Assembly: GCF_014205135.1 (NCBI RefSeq)
Contig: NZ_JACHMY010000001.1
Location: forward strand, 3,472,001 to 3,536,000
Reading direction: 5' to 3'
Length of the DNA stretch: 64,000 bases
DNA from: Kribbella italica
Lineage (GTDB): Bacteria > Actinomycetota > Actinomycetes > Propionibacteriales > Kribbellaceae
The notes under the pieces were generated by a model. The model made no database searches. It saw nothing but the letters and a program-made list of their open reading frames with translations, and was not told the DNA's origin. Numbering within the stretch: the first letter of the stretch is position 1; every line of letters begins with the position of its first letter. Below are positions 9,419 to 17,010 of the stretch, piece by piece. The position numbers and the translations under genes were made by a program.

Positions 9419-10404
9419 CAGACGCCGACGATCACGCGCTTGCGGAACACCCAGTACGTCCAGCCCTGGTAGAGCATCACCAGTGGCGTGAAGATCGCCG
9501 CGATCACCGTCAGGATCTTCAACGTGTACGGCGTGGAGGCGGCCGCCGCCGTGGTCAGCGTCGAGCCCGGGTCCAGCGTCGACGGCATCACCGCGGGGAA
9601 CATGGCGACAAAGAGAGACGTCACCGCCAGCGCGACCGCTACCGCCGTACCGGCGAACGCCCAGCCCTCCCGGCGCACCCTGTTCGCCACCAGTCCACCG
9701 ACGAGCGCGAGCGCGGCAGCGACGGCGATCAGCACCGACCACCGATCACCCCGGAGCTGCTGCGCCCAGGCCAGGAACCCCACGGCCAGCCCAGCCGCCA
9801 CCAGCCCGGTCCACCCGGCCAAGCGGTTGGCCCGCTCCCGCAGCTCGTCCGTCGTCCGCAGCGCCAGGAAGATCGCGCCGTGGGCCACGAAGACCGCGGT
9901 GAAGGTCACCCCGCCCAGCAACGCGAACGGACTCAGCAGGTCGCCCAGCCCACCCACGAACTCGTACGACGCGTCCAGCGGGATCCCGCGCACCAGGTTG
10001 GCGAACGCGATGCCCCACAGCAGCGACGGGGCCAGCGACCCGATCACGATCAGCGTGTCCATCCGGGACCGCCACGGCAGGTCGTCGCGCTTGCCCCGGT
10101 ACTCCAGCGCGACCCCGCGCAGGATCAGCGCGACCAGGATCGCGAACAGCGGCAGGTAGAACGCGCTGAACAGCGTCGCGTACCACTCCGGGAAGGCCGC
10201 GAACGTCATCGCACCGGCCGTGATCAGCCAGACCTCGTTGCCGTCCCAGACCGGCCCGATCGTCGTCACCACCGCCCGCCGCTCGGGCTCGTCGCGGCCG
10301 AGCACCCGCAGCAGGATGCCGACCCCGAAGTCGAACCCCTCGAGCACGAAGTAGCCGATCCACAGGAACGCGATCACCGCGAACCAGACCGTCGTGAGTT
10401 CCAT
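9418..10404 (-). CDS. cydB: Cytochrome bd ubiquinol/menaquinol oxidase subunit II
   Basis: Membrane subunit II of the bd-type terminal oxidase. The start MELTTVWFAVIAFLWIGYFV and the following LEGFDFGVG match the family N-terminus exactly. The protein has 328 residues with about eight to nine hydrophobic helices. The conserved GPVWDGNEVWLITAG signature is near residues 48-62. The gene starts 11 bases after cydA and its stop overlaps cydD. It provides the structural partner of the haem-bearing CydA. Confidence 0.95.
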   Translation of the reverse strand: MELTTVWFAVIAFLWIGYFVLEGFDFGVGILLRVLGRDEPERRAVVTTIGPVWDGNEVWLITAGAMTFAAFPEWYATLFSAFYLPLFAILVALILRGVALEYRGKRDDLPWRSRMDTLIVIGSLAPSLLWGIAFANLVRGIPLDASYEFVGGLGDLLSPFALLGGVTFTAVFVAHGAIFLALRTTDELRERANRLAGWTGLVAAGLAVGFLAWAQQLRGDRWSVLIAVAAALALVGGLVANRVRREGWAFAGTAVAVALAVTSLFVAMFPAVMPSTLDPGSTLTTAAAASTPYTLKILTVIAAIFTPLVMLYQGWTYWVFRKRVIVGV

Positions 10405-10415
10405 CGTCAGTCCCC

Positions 10416-11846
10416 TCAGTACGCGAAGGACAGGGGCTTGGCCTCGGCCGAGCCGTCGTCGTCGGAGTCGTCGTCGGGCCCCGAAGGATCCGCCGGCGGT
10501 GAGGTCCCGGCCAGCCCCGCCCGGATCGACTTGAGCATCAGCTTCGCCTCGACCACCGCCAGTACGCCGTACAGCACCGTGAAGCCGAGCAGGCTGATCA
10601 GGATCTCCGTGCTGGTCGTGCCCGGTGACACCCCGGCCGACGTCGGCATCAGGCCGAACACCAGCCACGGCTGCCGGCCGGTCTCGGTGAACACCCACCC
10701 GAAGACGTTCGCGAACAGCGGGAGCAACGGGAGCGGCAGCGCCATCCAGATCAGCAGCCGATGCGGCTCGCGGCCCTTCCTGGTCATCCACAGCAGCAGG
10801 ACCGCCAGCGCCACCGCCGTCATCCCGACCCCGATCATCAGCCGGAAGGTCCAGTACGTCAGCGGGACGTTCGGGTTGTACGAGCCTGGCCCGTAGAGCT
10901 TCTCGTAGGCCTGCTGCAGGTTGTTGATGCCTTCCACCTGGCCGTCGAAGGTCCCGGTGGCCAGGAAGGACAGCAGGTACGGCACCTTGACCGAGAAGAT
11001 CTCCTGCGACCCGTCCAGCGTGCCGATCGTGAAGACCGAGAACGAGGCCGGCTTCTCCGACTGGTACAGCGCCTCGGCCGCCGCCATCTTCATCGGCTGC
11101 ACCTCGGTCATCACCTTGCCCTGCTGGTCGCCGCTCAGCGCCACACCGGCCCCGGCGGCGATCACGATCACCGCGCCCAGCCGCATCGCCGTCCGGAACG
11201 CGCCGGTGTCGACGCCCGGCCGGCGGACCAGGTGCCAGATCGCGACGGCCGCGACGAACGCGCCGCCGACCATGAACGCGGCGAAGATCGTGTGCGGGAA
11301 GGTGACCAGCACGACCTTGTTGGTCAGCACCGCCCAGAGGTCGGTCAGCTCGGCCCGGCCGCGCTCGGCGTTGTAGCGGAAGCCCACCGGGTTCTGCATC
11401 CACGAGTTGGCCGCCAGGATGAAGTACGCCGACAGTTGCGTACCGAGCACCACCATCCAGATGCAGGCCAGGTGCACCTTCTTCGGCAACCGGTCCCAGC
11501 CGAAGATCCACAGCCCGATGAAGGTCGACTCGACGAAGAACGCGAGCAGCCCCTCCAGCGCCAGCGGGGCGCCGAACACGTCGCCGACGAAGCGCGAGTA
11601 GTCGCTCCAGTTCATCCCGAACTGGAACTCCTGGACCAGGCCGGTGACGACGCCCATCGCGATGTTGATCAGGAAGAGCTTGCCGTAGAACTTGGTCAGC
11701 CGCAGGTACTTGTCCTTGCCGGTCCGGTACCAGGCGGTCTGCAGGCCGGCCGTGATCGCGACCAGCGAGATCGTCACCGGCACGAAGAAGAAGTGGTAGA
11801 CGGTGGTGATCGCGAACTGCCAGCGCGCCAGGTCGAGCGTGTCCAT
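10416..11846 (-). CDS. cydA: Cytochrome bd oxidase subunit I
   Basis: 476-residue catalytic subunit that oxidises quinol and reduces oxygen with high affinity, using haems b558, b595 and d. H18 in VYHFFFVPVTISL matches the N-terminal haem ligand, and GRQPWLVFGLMPT near residue 389 is the conserved block before the last helices. The quinol loop looks short (S-type). A charged, glycine-poor tail ends the protein. It leads the cydABDC operon; three BlaI-type dyads occupy the 115 bases upstream, the nearest about 19 bases before the start codon, so repression by the divergent BlaI-family protein is likely. Confidence 0.96.
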   Translation of the reverse strand: MDTLDLARWQFAITTVYHFFFVPVTISLVAITAGLQTAWYRTGKDKYLRLTKFYGKLFLINIAMGVVTGLVQEFQFGMNWSDYSRFVGDVFGAPLALEGLLAFFVESTFIGLWIFGWDRLPKKVHLACIWMVVLGTQLSAYFILAANSWMQNPVGFRYNAERGRAELTDLWAVLTNKVVLVTFPHTIFAAFMVGGAFVAAVAIWHLVRRPGVDTGAFRTAMRLGAVIVIAAGAGVALSGDQQGKVMTEVQPMKMAAAEALYQSEKPASFSVFTIGTLDGSQEIFSVKVPYLLSFLATGTFDGQVEGINNLQQAYEKLYGPGSYNPNVPLTYWTFRLMIGVGMTAVALAVLLLWMTRKGREPHRLLIWMALPLPLLPLFANVFGWVFTETGRQPWLVFGLMPTSAGVSPGTTSTEILISLLGFTVLYGVLAVVEAKLMLKSIRAGLAGTSPPADPSGPDDDSDDDGSAEAKPLSFAY

Positions 11847-11864
11847 CGGGGGTCCTCCCGAGCG

Positions 11865-11887
11865 ATCTACGACGTTACGTAGTAGAT
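11865..11887. promoter_or_regulatory. BlaI-type operator 1 (cydA-proximal)
   Basis: Near-perfect 23-base dyad built on CTAC...GTAG (core 11867-11885, one mismatched pair, extended by AT on both sides). It sits 19 bases before the cydA start on the other strand. BlaI/MecI regulators bind TACTACA/TGTAGTA-type dyads, and the BlaI-family gene is immediately divergent. A role in cydA repression is inferred. Confidence 0.7.
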
Positions 11888-11896
11888 GCTAGCGCA

Positions 11897-11921
11897 GATC
11901 TACGACGCGATGTAGTAGATC
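11897..11921. promoter_or_regulatory. BlaI-type operator 2
   Basis: Second dyad between cydA and blaI, with outer arms GATCTAC and GTAGATC (the right arm continues as GTAGTAGATC). The inner bases are less symmetric than in operator 1. It shares the CTACGACG...GTAGTAG words with operator 1, about 33 bases away (about three helical turns), which favours cooperative binding. Confidence 0.65.
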
Positions 11922-11934
11922 CCGGCAGCGATCT

Positions 11935-11949
11935 ACTACAACCTGTAGT
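11935..11949. promoter_or_regulatory. BlaI-type operator 3 (blaI-proximal)
   Basis: Perfect 6-base arms ACTACA and TGTAGT around ACC, the closest match here to the classical TACTACA-TGTAGTA box. It abuts the probable -10 element of the rightward regulator gene, so binding would block that promoter (autorepression). Confidence 0.7.
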
Positions 11950-11955
11950 TATACT
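11950..11955 (+). promoter_or_regulatory. Probable -10 element of the BlaI-family gene; leaderless mRNA likely
   Basis: TATACT lies only six bases before the GTG start at 11962, the distance expected from a -10 box to the transcription start. This suggests the mRNA begins at the start codon, which is common in actinobacteria. No good -35 is seen, which is usual for a repressed promoter. Confidence 0.5.
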
Positions 11956-11961
11956 GGTCAC

Positions 11962-12348
11962 GTGACCACCGACCCGAAGGCTCCGCGACCGCTCGGCGAG
12001 CTCGAGCGGCTGGTGATGGAGCAGCTCTGGGCGGCCGACACCGCGCTCACCGTGCGCGAGGTCCACGAGCGGCTCTCGCTCACCCGCGACCTGGCCTACA
12101 CCACCGTCATGACCGTGCTGGACCGGCTGGCCAAGAAGAAGCTGACCGAGCGCGAGCGCGACGGCAAGGCCTGGCGGTACAAGGCGTCAGCACCGCGCGC
12201 CGACCTGGCCGTCGACCTGATGCGCGACGCACTCGACCAGGCCGGTGACCGCCGGGAGGCGCTGGTCCGGTTCGTCGGCCAGGTCTCCGACGAGGAGGCC
12301 GCGCTGCTGCGCGAGGCGCTGAGCAGGCTCGAGGCGCGAGAGGGGTGA
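11962..12348 (+). CDS. BlaI/MecI/CopY-family transcriptional regulator
   Basis: 128-residue winged-helix repressor. The N-terminal part (LGELERLVMEQLWAADTALT then VREVHERLS) and the recognition region LAYTTVMTVLDRLAKKKL match the penicillinase-repressor fold; the C-terminal helices mediate dimerisation. It overlaps the following M56 peptidase gene, giving the classical repressor/sensor-protease pair. Unusually, the divergent target is the cytochrome bd operon rather than a beta-lactamase; the three dyads between them support that link. Related actinobacterial BlaI-type proteins have been tied to respiration and energy genes, so this is plausible but not shown. Confidence 0.9.
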   Translation: MTTDPKAPRPLGELERLVMEQLWAADTALTVREVHERLSLTRDLAYTTVMTVLDRLAKKKLTERERDGKAWRYKASAPRADLAVDLMRDALDQAGDRREALVRFVGQVSDEEAALLREALSRLEAREG

Positions 12349-13259
12349 TCACCCCGATCCTGCTCGCGGCACTGGCTCTGGTGCTGACCGGGCCGGCTCC
12401 AGCCTTGCTGGCTCGTTCCAGCTGGCCCTACCGCATCCCGCGCGCAGCAGTAGCTCTCTGGCAGGCCCTGTCGCTCGCAGCCGTGCTGGCCGCGCTCGGC
12501 GCCGGCATCTCCCTGTCCTACTCGACAGCAGGCGAGCCCGGCGAGCCACGCTTCGACCCGTCGTCCCCGAGAGACCTGGCCGCGGCAGCGGTGCTCGCAC
12601 TGACCGCACTGGTCGCCATCAGACTCGCGTACGCCGCCGGCCGCGTCGCCGTCGGCACCAGAGCCCGTCGCAAGCGCCACCGCGACCTGGTCGACGTACT
12701 GGCGACTCCGGACGGCCTGATCCCCGGGCTGCGGGTGCTGGCCGAGGAGACTCCACTCGCCTACTGCCTGCCGGCGTTGCGCGGCGCCCGGGTCGTCGTG
12801 TCGGTGGGCGCGCTCGACCGGCTCGACGACAGCGAGCTGCGCGCCGTCCTGGCGCATGAGCAAGCGCACCTCCGCGCCAGGCACGACCTGGTCCTGGAGG
12901 CGTTCACGGCACTGCACATGGCGTTCCCGCGCTGGGTCCGCAGCGACGTCGCGCTGGAGCAGGCCCGCACGCTCGTCGAACTGCTCGCCGACGACGACGC
13001 ACGCCGCCGCAACGGCCCGCTCCCGCTGGCCCGTGCCCTGGTCGCGCTCGCCGGCTCTCCGGCACCCGCCGCGGGCATGGCCATAACAAGCACGGCCAAG
13101 TCCGCGACGGTGCTGAGAGTCCAGCGCCTGGCCGACCCCGAACCGCGCTTCCCCCTGCTGTCGGCGGCCACCTACGCGACGGCGGTCGCACTGCTCGTGC
13201 TGCCCACCGTCACCGTCGCCGCTCCCGTGCTGAAGGCGCTGGCCGAAGCCGTCCACTGA
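12345..13259 (+). CDS. M56 (BlaR1/MecR1-type) membrane metalloprotease
   Basis: 304-residue integral membrane peptidase. Hydrophobic helices lie at about residues 2-24, 34-58, 78-100 and near the C-terminus, and the zinc motif HEQAH at residues 171-175 has the HExxH form. There is no penicillin-binding sensor domain after the protease, so it is the short M56 type. The GTG start overlaps the regulator stop (GTGA), so the two are co-translated. By analogy with BlaR1 it may cleave and inactivate the BlaI-type repressor in response to an envelope or redox signal; that is inference. Confidence 0.88.
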   Translation: MITPILLAALALVLTGPAPALLARSSWPYRIPRAAVALWQALSLAAVLAALGAGISLSYSTAGEPGEPRFDPSSPRDLAAAAVLALTALVAIRLAYAAGRVAVGTRARRKRHRDLVDVLATPDGLIPGLRVLAEETPLAYCLPALRGARVVVSVGALDRLDDSELRAVLAHEQAHLRARHDLVLEAFTALHMAFPRWVRSDVALEQARTLVELLADDDARRRNGPLPLARALVALAGSPAPAAGMAITSTAKSATVLRVQRLADPEPRFPLLSAATYATAVALLVLPTVTVAAPVLKALAEAVH

Positions 13260-13285
13260 CGCCTTTTGTTGCCTGAGACAACTAC

Positions 13286-13381
13286 CTACCCGAAGTGCTT
13301 ACCCTCACCTCGTGCCACCGCCAGCAGCACGAGCCCCGAAAGAACCAGCAGAACAATCATGGTGAAAACGAACGTCAGCAC
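13286..13381 (-). CDS. Possible 31-residue membrane microprotein
   Basis: Short frame with a GTG start preceded at about 10 bases by GGGGAGAG and encoding VLTFVFTMIVLLVLSGLVLL followed by AVARGEGKHFG. That is one hydrophobic segment with a basic tail, the shape of a single-pass microprotein. An internal ATG at 13360 would give 24 residues. It lies alone in the 175-base gap between the M56 protease and the aldolase-like gene. No family is recognised. The hydrophobic composition in a GC-rich stretch is better than chance, but it is not proof. Confidence 0.3.
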   Translation of the reverse strand: MLTFVFTMIVLLVLSGLVLLAVARGEGKHFG

Positions 13382-13434
13382 AGACCTACAACTCTCCCCG
13401 CCTTGATACGAACAACCTCACAGGTGATACGCGC

Positions 13435-14526
13435 CTAGTCTTCCAGAAGTTCCCCGAAAGCCTTCGCCACCTCGTCGACCGGCCACGCAAGAGTGTCCGG
13501 AGTCACCACCAGCTCGACCCACGACCACCCCGGGACGTCGGCCGGCTGCCAGATCCAGGTCAGCGCCTCGCGCGTCGCCTCCATCCGGCGGACGGCGGCC
13601 CGCTCCATCTTGTCGGCCGGGCGCGGCGCGTAGACGCGGAACGAGTTCGTGTGCGGCGGCTCCGGGAAGACCCGGAACCCGGTGGCCTGCAACGCGACCG
13701 CCAGCTCGACCGCCCGGTCGTGCAGGTCACCCATCAGCGGCAGCACCGAGCGCAGCCCTTCGCGCGCCGACACGGCGTACGGGAAGAGCGTGGACGGGTT
13801 GGCGCCGAGCCGGCGTTGCCAGCGGCGGACCTCGGCGATCACATCGACCGGTCCGGCGATCGCGGCTCCGCTCAGCCCACCCAAGCCCTTGTAGAACGAC
13901 ACGTAGACCGTCGTGGCCAGCTCGGCGATCTCGGTCACGCTCTGCCCGAGGTACGGCGCGCTCTCCCAGAGCCGGGCGCCGTCCAGATGCAGCGGTACGC
14001 CGCGAGCCGCGCACGCCTCCGCGAAGAGCACCAGCTCGTCCCAGGTGGGCAGCACGTACCCGGCGTCGCGCAACGGCAGCTCCAGCGTCACCGCCGCCAG
14101 CGGGCCCGGGATCGCCGCCAACTCGTCCGGACGCGGCTGCCGCAGGTCAGTGGTGAACTGCTCGATGCGGAGGTTGTGGACCTCCTCCAGCGCGTTCAGC
14201 TCACGCGTCACGAGGTGGGACAGCCCGTGGGCGGCGACCCTCTGAATACCGGCCCGATCGGCGAAGACCCGGAGCACGCTCTGCTGCGCGGCGATCCCCG
14301 TCGTCATGAACACCGCGGCCGGCTTGCCCAGGAGCTCGGCCGTCTCCGCCTCCAGCAGCGCGACCTCGCCACCGGCGCCGTACGCGTCGCGCTGTTCGTC
14401 GGTGGCCACGTCGGCCAGTTTGCGCAGGGTGTCCGCCGCGGACGGCCGTCGACCGGTCAGCCAGCGAGTGGACTCGGCAGCAGCGGCCTTACGGCGTACC
14501 TTCAGGTCTTCGGAGGAGTCAGCCAC
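13435..14526 (-). CDS. Low-specificity threonine aldolase / beta-eliminating lyase family PLP enzyme
   Basis: 363-residue fold-type I PLP enzyme of the threonine aldolase family, which splits L-threonine or related beta-hydroxy amino acids to glycine and an aldehyde. HLDGARLW at residues 180-187 holds the Asp that contacts the pyridine nitrogen, and SFYKGLGGLSG at 210-220 places the Schiff-base lysine at K213. DAYGAGGEVALLE near 47 is the conserved glycine-rich substrate region. The exact substrate cannot be read from sequence. It stands alone, downstream of the sigma/anti-sigma pair on the same strand. Confidence 0.85.
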   Translation of the reverse strand: MADSSEDLKVRRKAAAAESTRWLTGRRPSAADTLRKLADVATDEQRDAYGAGGEVALLEAETAELLGKPAAVFMTTGIAAQQSVLRVFADRAGIQRVAAHGLSHLVTRELNALEEVHNLRIEQFTTDLRQPRPDELAAIPGPLAAVTLELPLRDAGYVLPTWDELVLFAEACAARGVPLHLDGARLWESAPYLGQSVTEIAELATTVYVSFYKGLGGLSGAAIAGPVDVIAEVRRWQRRLGANPSTLFPYAVSAREGLRSVLPLMGDLHDRAVELAVALQATGFRVFPEPPHTNSFRVYAPRPADKMERAAVRRMEATREALTWIWQPADVPGWSWVELVVTPDTLAWPVDEVAKAFGELLED

Positions 14527-14559
14527 GCCTCCATCCTCTCCCTTCCGGCAATCGGGTTT

Positions 14560-15306
14560 TCACACCTGGGTGGTGACGACGTGCTCCCCCTGGACCGTCC
14601 GGATCTCCACCGAACGCACCTGGTCCAGCGGCACCAGCACCCCGCCGCTGAACTCGCTGCCCTCGCGAGCGGCCTTGTCCGACACGATCCAGCTGCCGGC
14701 CGTCCACGTCCGGCCGGACTTGTCGGTGACGAGCATCTCGCACTCGGCTCCGGCCTTCAGGCCGGTCAGGTTGACCACGATCCAGCTCCAGCCGGTCCGT
14801 GGCTCGACCGTCGTCGCCATCGTCGTACCGGTCGCCGCATCGGTCGCGCTGACCTGCTTGGACCCGGCCGGCGTGCCCTCGGCGACCACCTGGTCAACCG
14901 ACTGCCGCCCGATCGCCACACCGCCGCCCAGCGCTCCGGCAACGACCACTACCGCTGCAGCCGCCAGCAGCCAGGGCCGCCTCGACCTGCTCCTCCGTAC
15001 GCCGGAAGCCGCGGCCCTCTCGACGGGAACCGCAGCGGTCTCGACGGAAGCCGGGGCAGTCTCACGCGCGGCCCGCAGCGTCCGCTGCAGCAACAGGTCG
15101 CCGTCAACCGGCGGTCCGTCCAGGAACGCCTCCGGCGGGACCTCGCCGAGGAACTCCTTCATCTCCTCGAACTCGGCCAGCTCGGCACGGCACTCCGCAC
15201 AGCCGGCCAGGTGCTGCTCGACCTCACGGGCCTCGTCGGACTCCAGCGCGCCCAGTGCGTACGCACCGAGCTGGGAACGGTCGTGCCCGCCATCATTCGT
15301 ACTCAT
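14560..15306 (-). CDS. Anti-sigma factor with zinc-finger domain (RskA/RsgA-like)
   Basis: 248-residue membrane anti-sigma factor. The cytoplasmic N-terminal anti-sigma domain carries the HxxxCxxC zinc signature (HLAGCAEC, about residues 32-39). One membrane helix (about 147-170, RPWLLAAAAVVVVAGALGGG) is followed by an extracytoplasmic anti-sigma-K/RskA-type beta domain. It would hold the upstream ECF sigma factor inactive until proteolysis or a redox signal. The ATG overlaps the sigma gene stop by four bases (ATGA). Confidence 0.92.
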   Translation of the reverse strand: MSTNDGGHDRSQLGAYALGALESDEAREVEQHLAGCAECRAELAEFEEMKEFLGEVPPEAFLDGPPVDGDLLLQRTLRAARETAPASVETAAVPVERAAASGVRRSRSRRPWLLAAAAVVVVAGALGGGVAIGRQSVDQVVAEGTPAGSKQVSATDAATGTTMATTVEPRTGWSWIVVNLTGLKAGAECEMLVTDKSGRTWTAGSWIVSDKAAREGSEFSGGVLVPLDQVRSVEIRTVQGEHVVTTQV

Positions 15307-15827
15307 CGGGCCACCTCCGCTCCGGCTCCGCCCAGAGCGCTCCGCAGCGCTCGGAGGGCGTAATACGATCTCGACTTCACGGTACCGGGCGGGACGCCCA
15401 GCTCCTTGGCGGCCTCGGCCACCGTCCGGCCCCGGTAGTACAGCTCGACCAGGACCTCGCGGTGCTCCGGCGTGACCTGGTCCAGCGCGCCCAGCACGAC
15501 CATGCTGTTCACCACCGACTCGGAGTGATCCCGCTCGACCGGCGGCCGGTCCTCCACCTCAGCGACCTCAGCAGGCCGTACGGCGCGGGCCCGGGCCCGG
15601 TCGGTGACGATGTTGCGCGCCACGGTCAGCAGCCAGCCGCGGACCGACCCCTTGCCCTCGATCAGGTCGTCCGAGTGCTTCCAGGCCCGCAGCAGAGTCT
15701 CCTGCACAACGTCCTCGGCGGCAGCCCTGTCACCGGTGAGCCGGGTCGCATACGCGAGCAGGCTGCGCCCGTGCTCGGCGTACAGGGAACGGATCAGCTC
15801 CTCGGCACCGCGGTCCGCCTCGCCCAC
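15303..15827 (-). CDS. ECF RNA polymerase sigma factor (SigK/SigL-like)
   Basis: 174-residue ECF sigma factor partnered with the anti-sigma factor downstream. Sigma-2 includes RLTGDRAAAEDVVQETLLRA and the GWLLTVARNIVTDRAR motif; sigma-4 includes HREVLVELYYRGRTVAEAA and GTVKSRSYYALRALR. The frame is open to a GTG at 15902, but the GTG at 15827 is preceded at five bases by GGGAGGA, a strong ribosome site, and gives the usual length, so it is preferred. It diverges from an NTF2-like gene. Confidence 0.88.
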   Translation of the reverse strand: MGEADRGAEELIRSLYAEHGRSLLAYATRLTGDRAAAEDVVQETLLRAWKHSDDLIEGKGSVRGWLLTVARNIVTDRARARAVRPAEVAEVEDRPPVERDHSESVVNSMVVLGALDQVTPEHREVLVELYYRGRTVAEAAKELGVPPGTVKSRSYYALRALRSALGGAGAEVAR

Positions 15828-15953
15828 CGCAGTCCTCCCGGCCTCGACGCTCTCGGTCGATCGTACGATAGGCGATCCCTCCCGCCGGGGGTGAGCTGAC
15901 ACCCTTCACACGGACCCAGCCCGGCGCCGGTTCACCGGGGTTATCGTCACGTC

Positions 15954-16277
15954 ATGAGCAACGACATCCCGACCGCCGTCCAGCGCGCCCTGGACGCCAT
16001 CGACCAGCTCGACGCCGACGCCTTCGCCGCCGCCTTCACCGCGGACGGCTACGTCGACGACTGGGGCCGCAAGTTCCAGGGCCCGGACCGGATCCGCTCC
16101 TGGAGCGACGCCGAGTTCATCGGCAAGTCCGTCACCTTCGCCGGCACGACGGTCGCCACCCCCGGCAACCCGATCACCCTGCACACCCAGGTCGGCGGCG
16201 ACGGCTTCAACGGCCCGTCCCACTTCACCTTCGACGTCCAGGACGACCAACTCGCCTCGATGACGATCACAGCCTGA
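15954..16277 (+). CDS. SnoaL/NTF2-like small protein
   Basis: 107-residue protein of the NTF2/SnoaL cone fold: helix 1 (VQRALDAIDQLDADAFAAAF), the loop TADGYVDDWGRKFQGPDRI typical of the family, then beta strands ending FTFDVQDDQLASMTITA. Such proteins are small ligand-binding or isomerase/hydrolase domains; no substrate can be assigned. It diverges from the ECF sigma gene and is convergent with the VapC-type toxin gene, 11 bases away. Confidence 0.8.
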   Translation: MSNDIPTAVQRALDAIDQLDADAFAAAFTADGYVDDWGRKFQGPDRIRSWSDAEFIGKSVTFAGTTVATPGNPITLHTQVGGDGFNGPSHFTFDVQDDQLASMTITA

Positions 16278-16288
16278 CCAGTACGCCG

Positions 16289-16693
16289 TCAGACGGCGTA
16301 CACGCTCAACAGCCCGTCGAGGCCTTTGAAGTCGCCCGGGTTCCGCGTGTACAGCGGCAGCCCGCGGGCGGACGTGATCGCGGCAATCATCAGGTCCATC
16401 CGCCGCGGCCGAGGATCCCGGCCTGTGGCGACCGTCAGCGCAACCAAGCTCCCGTACCGCGTCACTGCATTGCCGTCGAAGGGCAGCGGATCGAACATCC
16501 TCACCGCCGAACTCAGCACCTCGGACCGAGCAGCACGGGTGAACGGATCCTTCGCCATGGCGACACCCTGATGCAGCTCTGCGAGCGAAACCGCCGTCAA
16601 CTCCCAGCGCTCCGGAAGCTCCGCGGCGTCCAGATCCACCAGGTCGATATAGGTGCAGGTGTCCAGCACGCCCACCAGTGGCCGCTCGCTCAT
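16289..16693 (-). CDS. VapC-type PIN-domain toxin ribonuclease
   Basis: 134-residue PIN-domain nuclease, the toxin of a type II toxin-antitoxin pair. The acidic metal-binding residues are D11 (VLDTCTYIDL), E39 (SLAELHQG), D100 (RRMDLMIAA) and D121 (NPGDFKGLDGL), in the expected order and spacing. VapC toxins cleave tRNA or rRNA and are neutralised by the partner. Its ATG overlaps the antitoxin stop (ATGA), the standard coupling of these operons. Confidence 0.9.
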   Translation of the reverse strand: MSERPLVGVLDTCTYIDLVDLDAAELPERWELTAVSLAELHQGVAMAKDPFTRAARSEVLSSAVRMFDPLPFDGNAVTRYGSLVALTVATGRDPRPRRMDLMIAAITSARGLPLYTRNPGDFKGLDGLLSVYAV

Positions 16694-16965
16694 GCGCGCT
16701 CGAACGGATCGTCGTCGCCCACGATCCGGTCCTCGGTACCAAAGAACTCGTCAGCTTCCTGTCGCATCGCCGCCGCGTCGATCCGCGGCAGGAGGCGAGC
16801 CTGGGCCATCAATTCCTCGGTCGTCGGCTGACGCCGCTTGGACAGCGGGCGCAGTTCGGCGACCTCCGTGCCATTGCGGGTGATGTGGTAGGTCTCACCT
16901 GCCTCGACCGCATCCATCACCGCGGCAGACTGGTTCCGGAACTCGCGCTGCGTGATGACCTTCAT
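16690..16965 (-). CDS. Phd/YefM-family antitoxin
   Basis: 91-residue antitoxin. MKVITQREFRNQSAAVMDAV and the following GETYHITRNGTEVAEL are classic Phd/YefM DNA-binding motifs; the C-terminal acidic helix (about 55-91) would wrap the toxin. It precedes and overlaps the PIN toxin. An 8-base inverted repeat lies just upstream, the expected place for autoregulation by the toxin-antitoxin complex. The start codon lies directly behind GGGGT with a TACGCT hexamer before it, so the transcript may be nearly leaderless. Confidence 0.9.
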   Translation of the reverse strand: MKVITQREFRNQSAAVMDAVEAGETYHITRNGTEVAELRPLSKRRQPTTEELMAQARLLPRIDAAAMRQEADEFFGTEDRIVGDDDPFERA

Positions 16966-16974
16966 ACCCCAAGC

Positions 16975-17001
16975 GTAGCGCGATGAGACACACCGCGCTA
17001 C
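16975..17001. promoter_or_regulatory. Inverted repeat upstream of the toxin-antitoxin operon
   Basis: Perfect arms GTAGCGCG and CGCGCTAC separated by 11 bases, starting nine bases before the antitoxin ATG. Position and form suit the operator bound by Phd-type antitoxins. It also lies only nine bases from the 3' end of smc, so it could fold in the smc transcript tail. Confidence 0.55.
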
Positions 17002-17010
17002 ATCCCCGCT

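Noticed and set aside
6219..9472. Long rightward frames opposite cydC and cydD
   Set aside because: Arg/Gln/Pro-rich shadow translations without recognisable domains; the leftward frames encode complete ABC transporters.
11962..13259. Beta-lactam resistance regulator pair
   Set aside because: The M56 protein lacks the penicillin-binding sensor domain and no beta-lactamase is adjacent; the dyads point to cydA instead.
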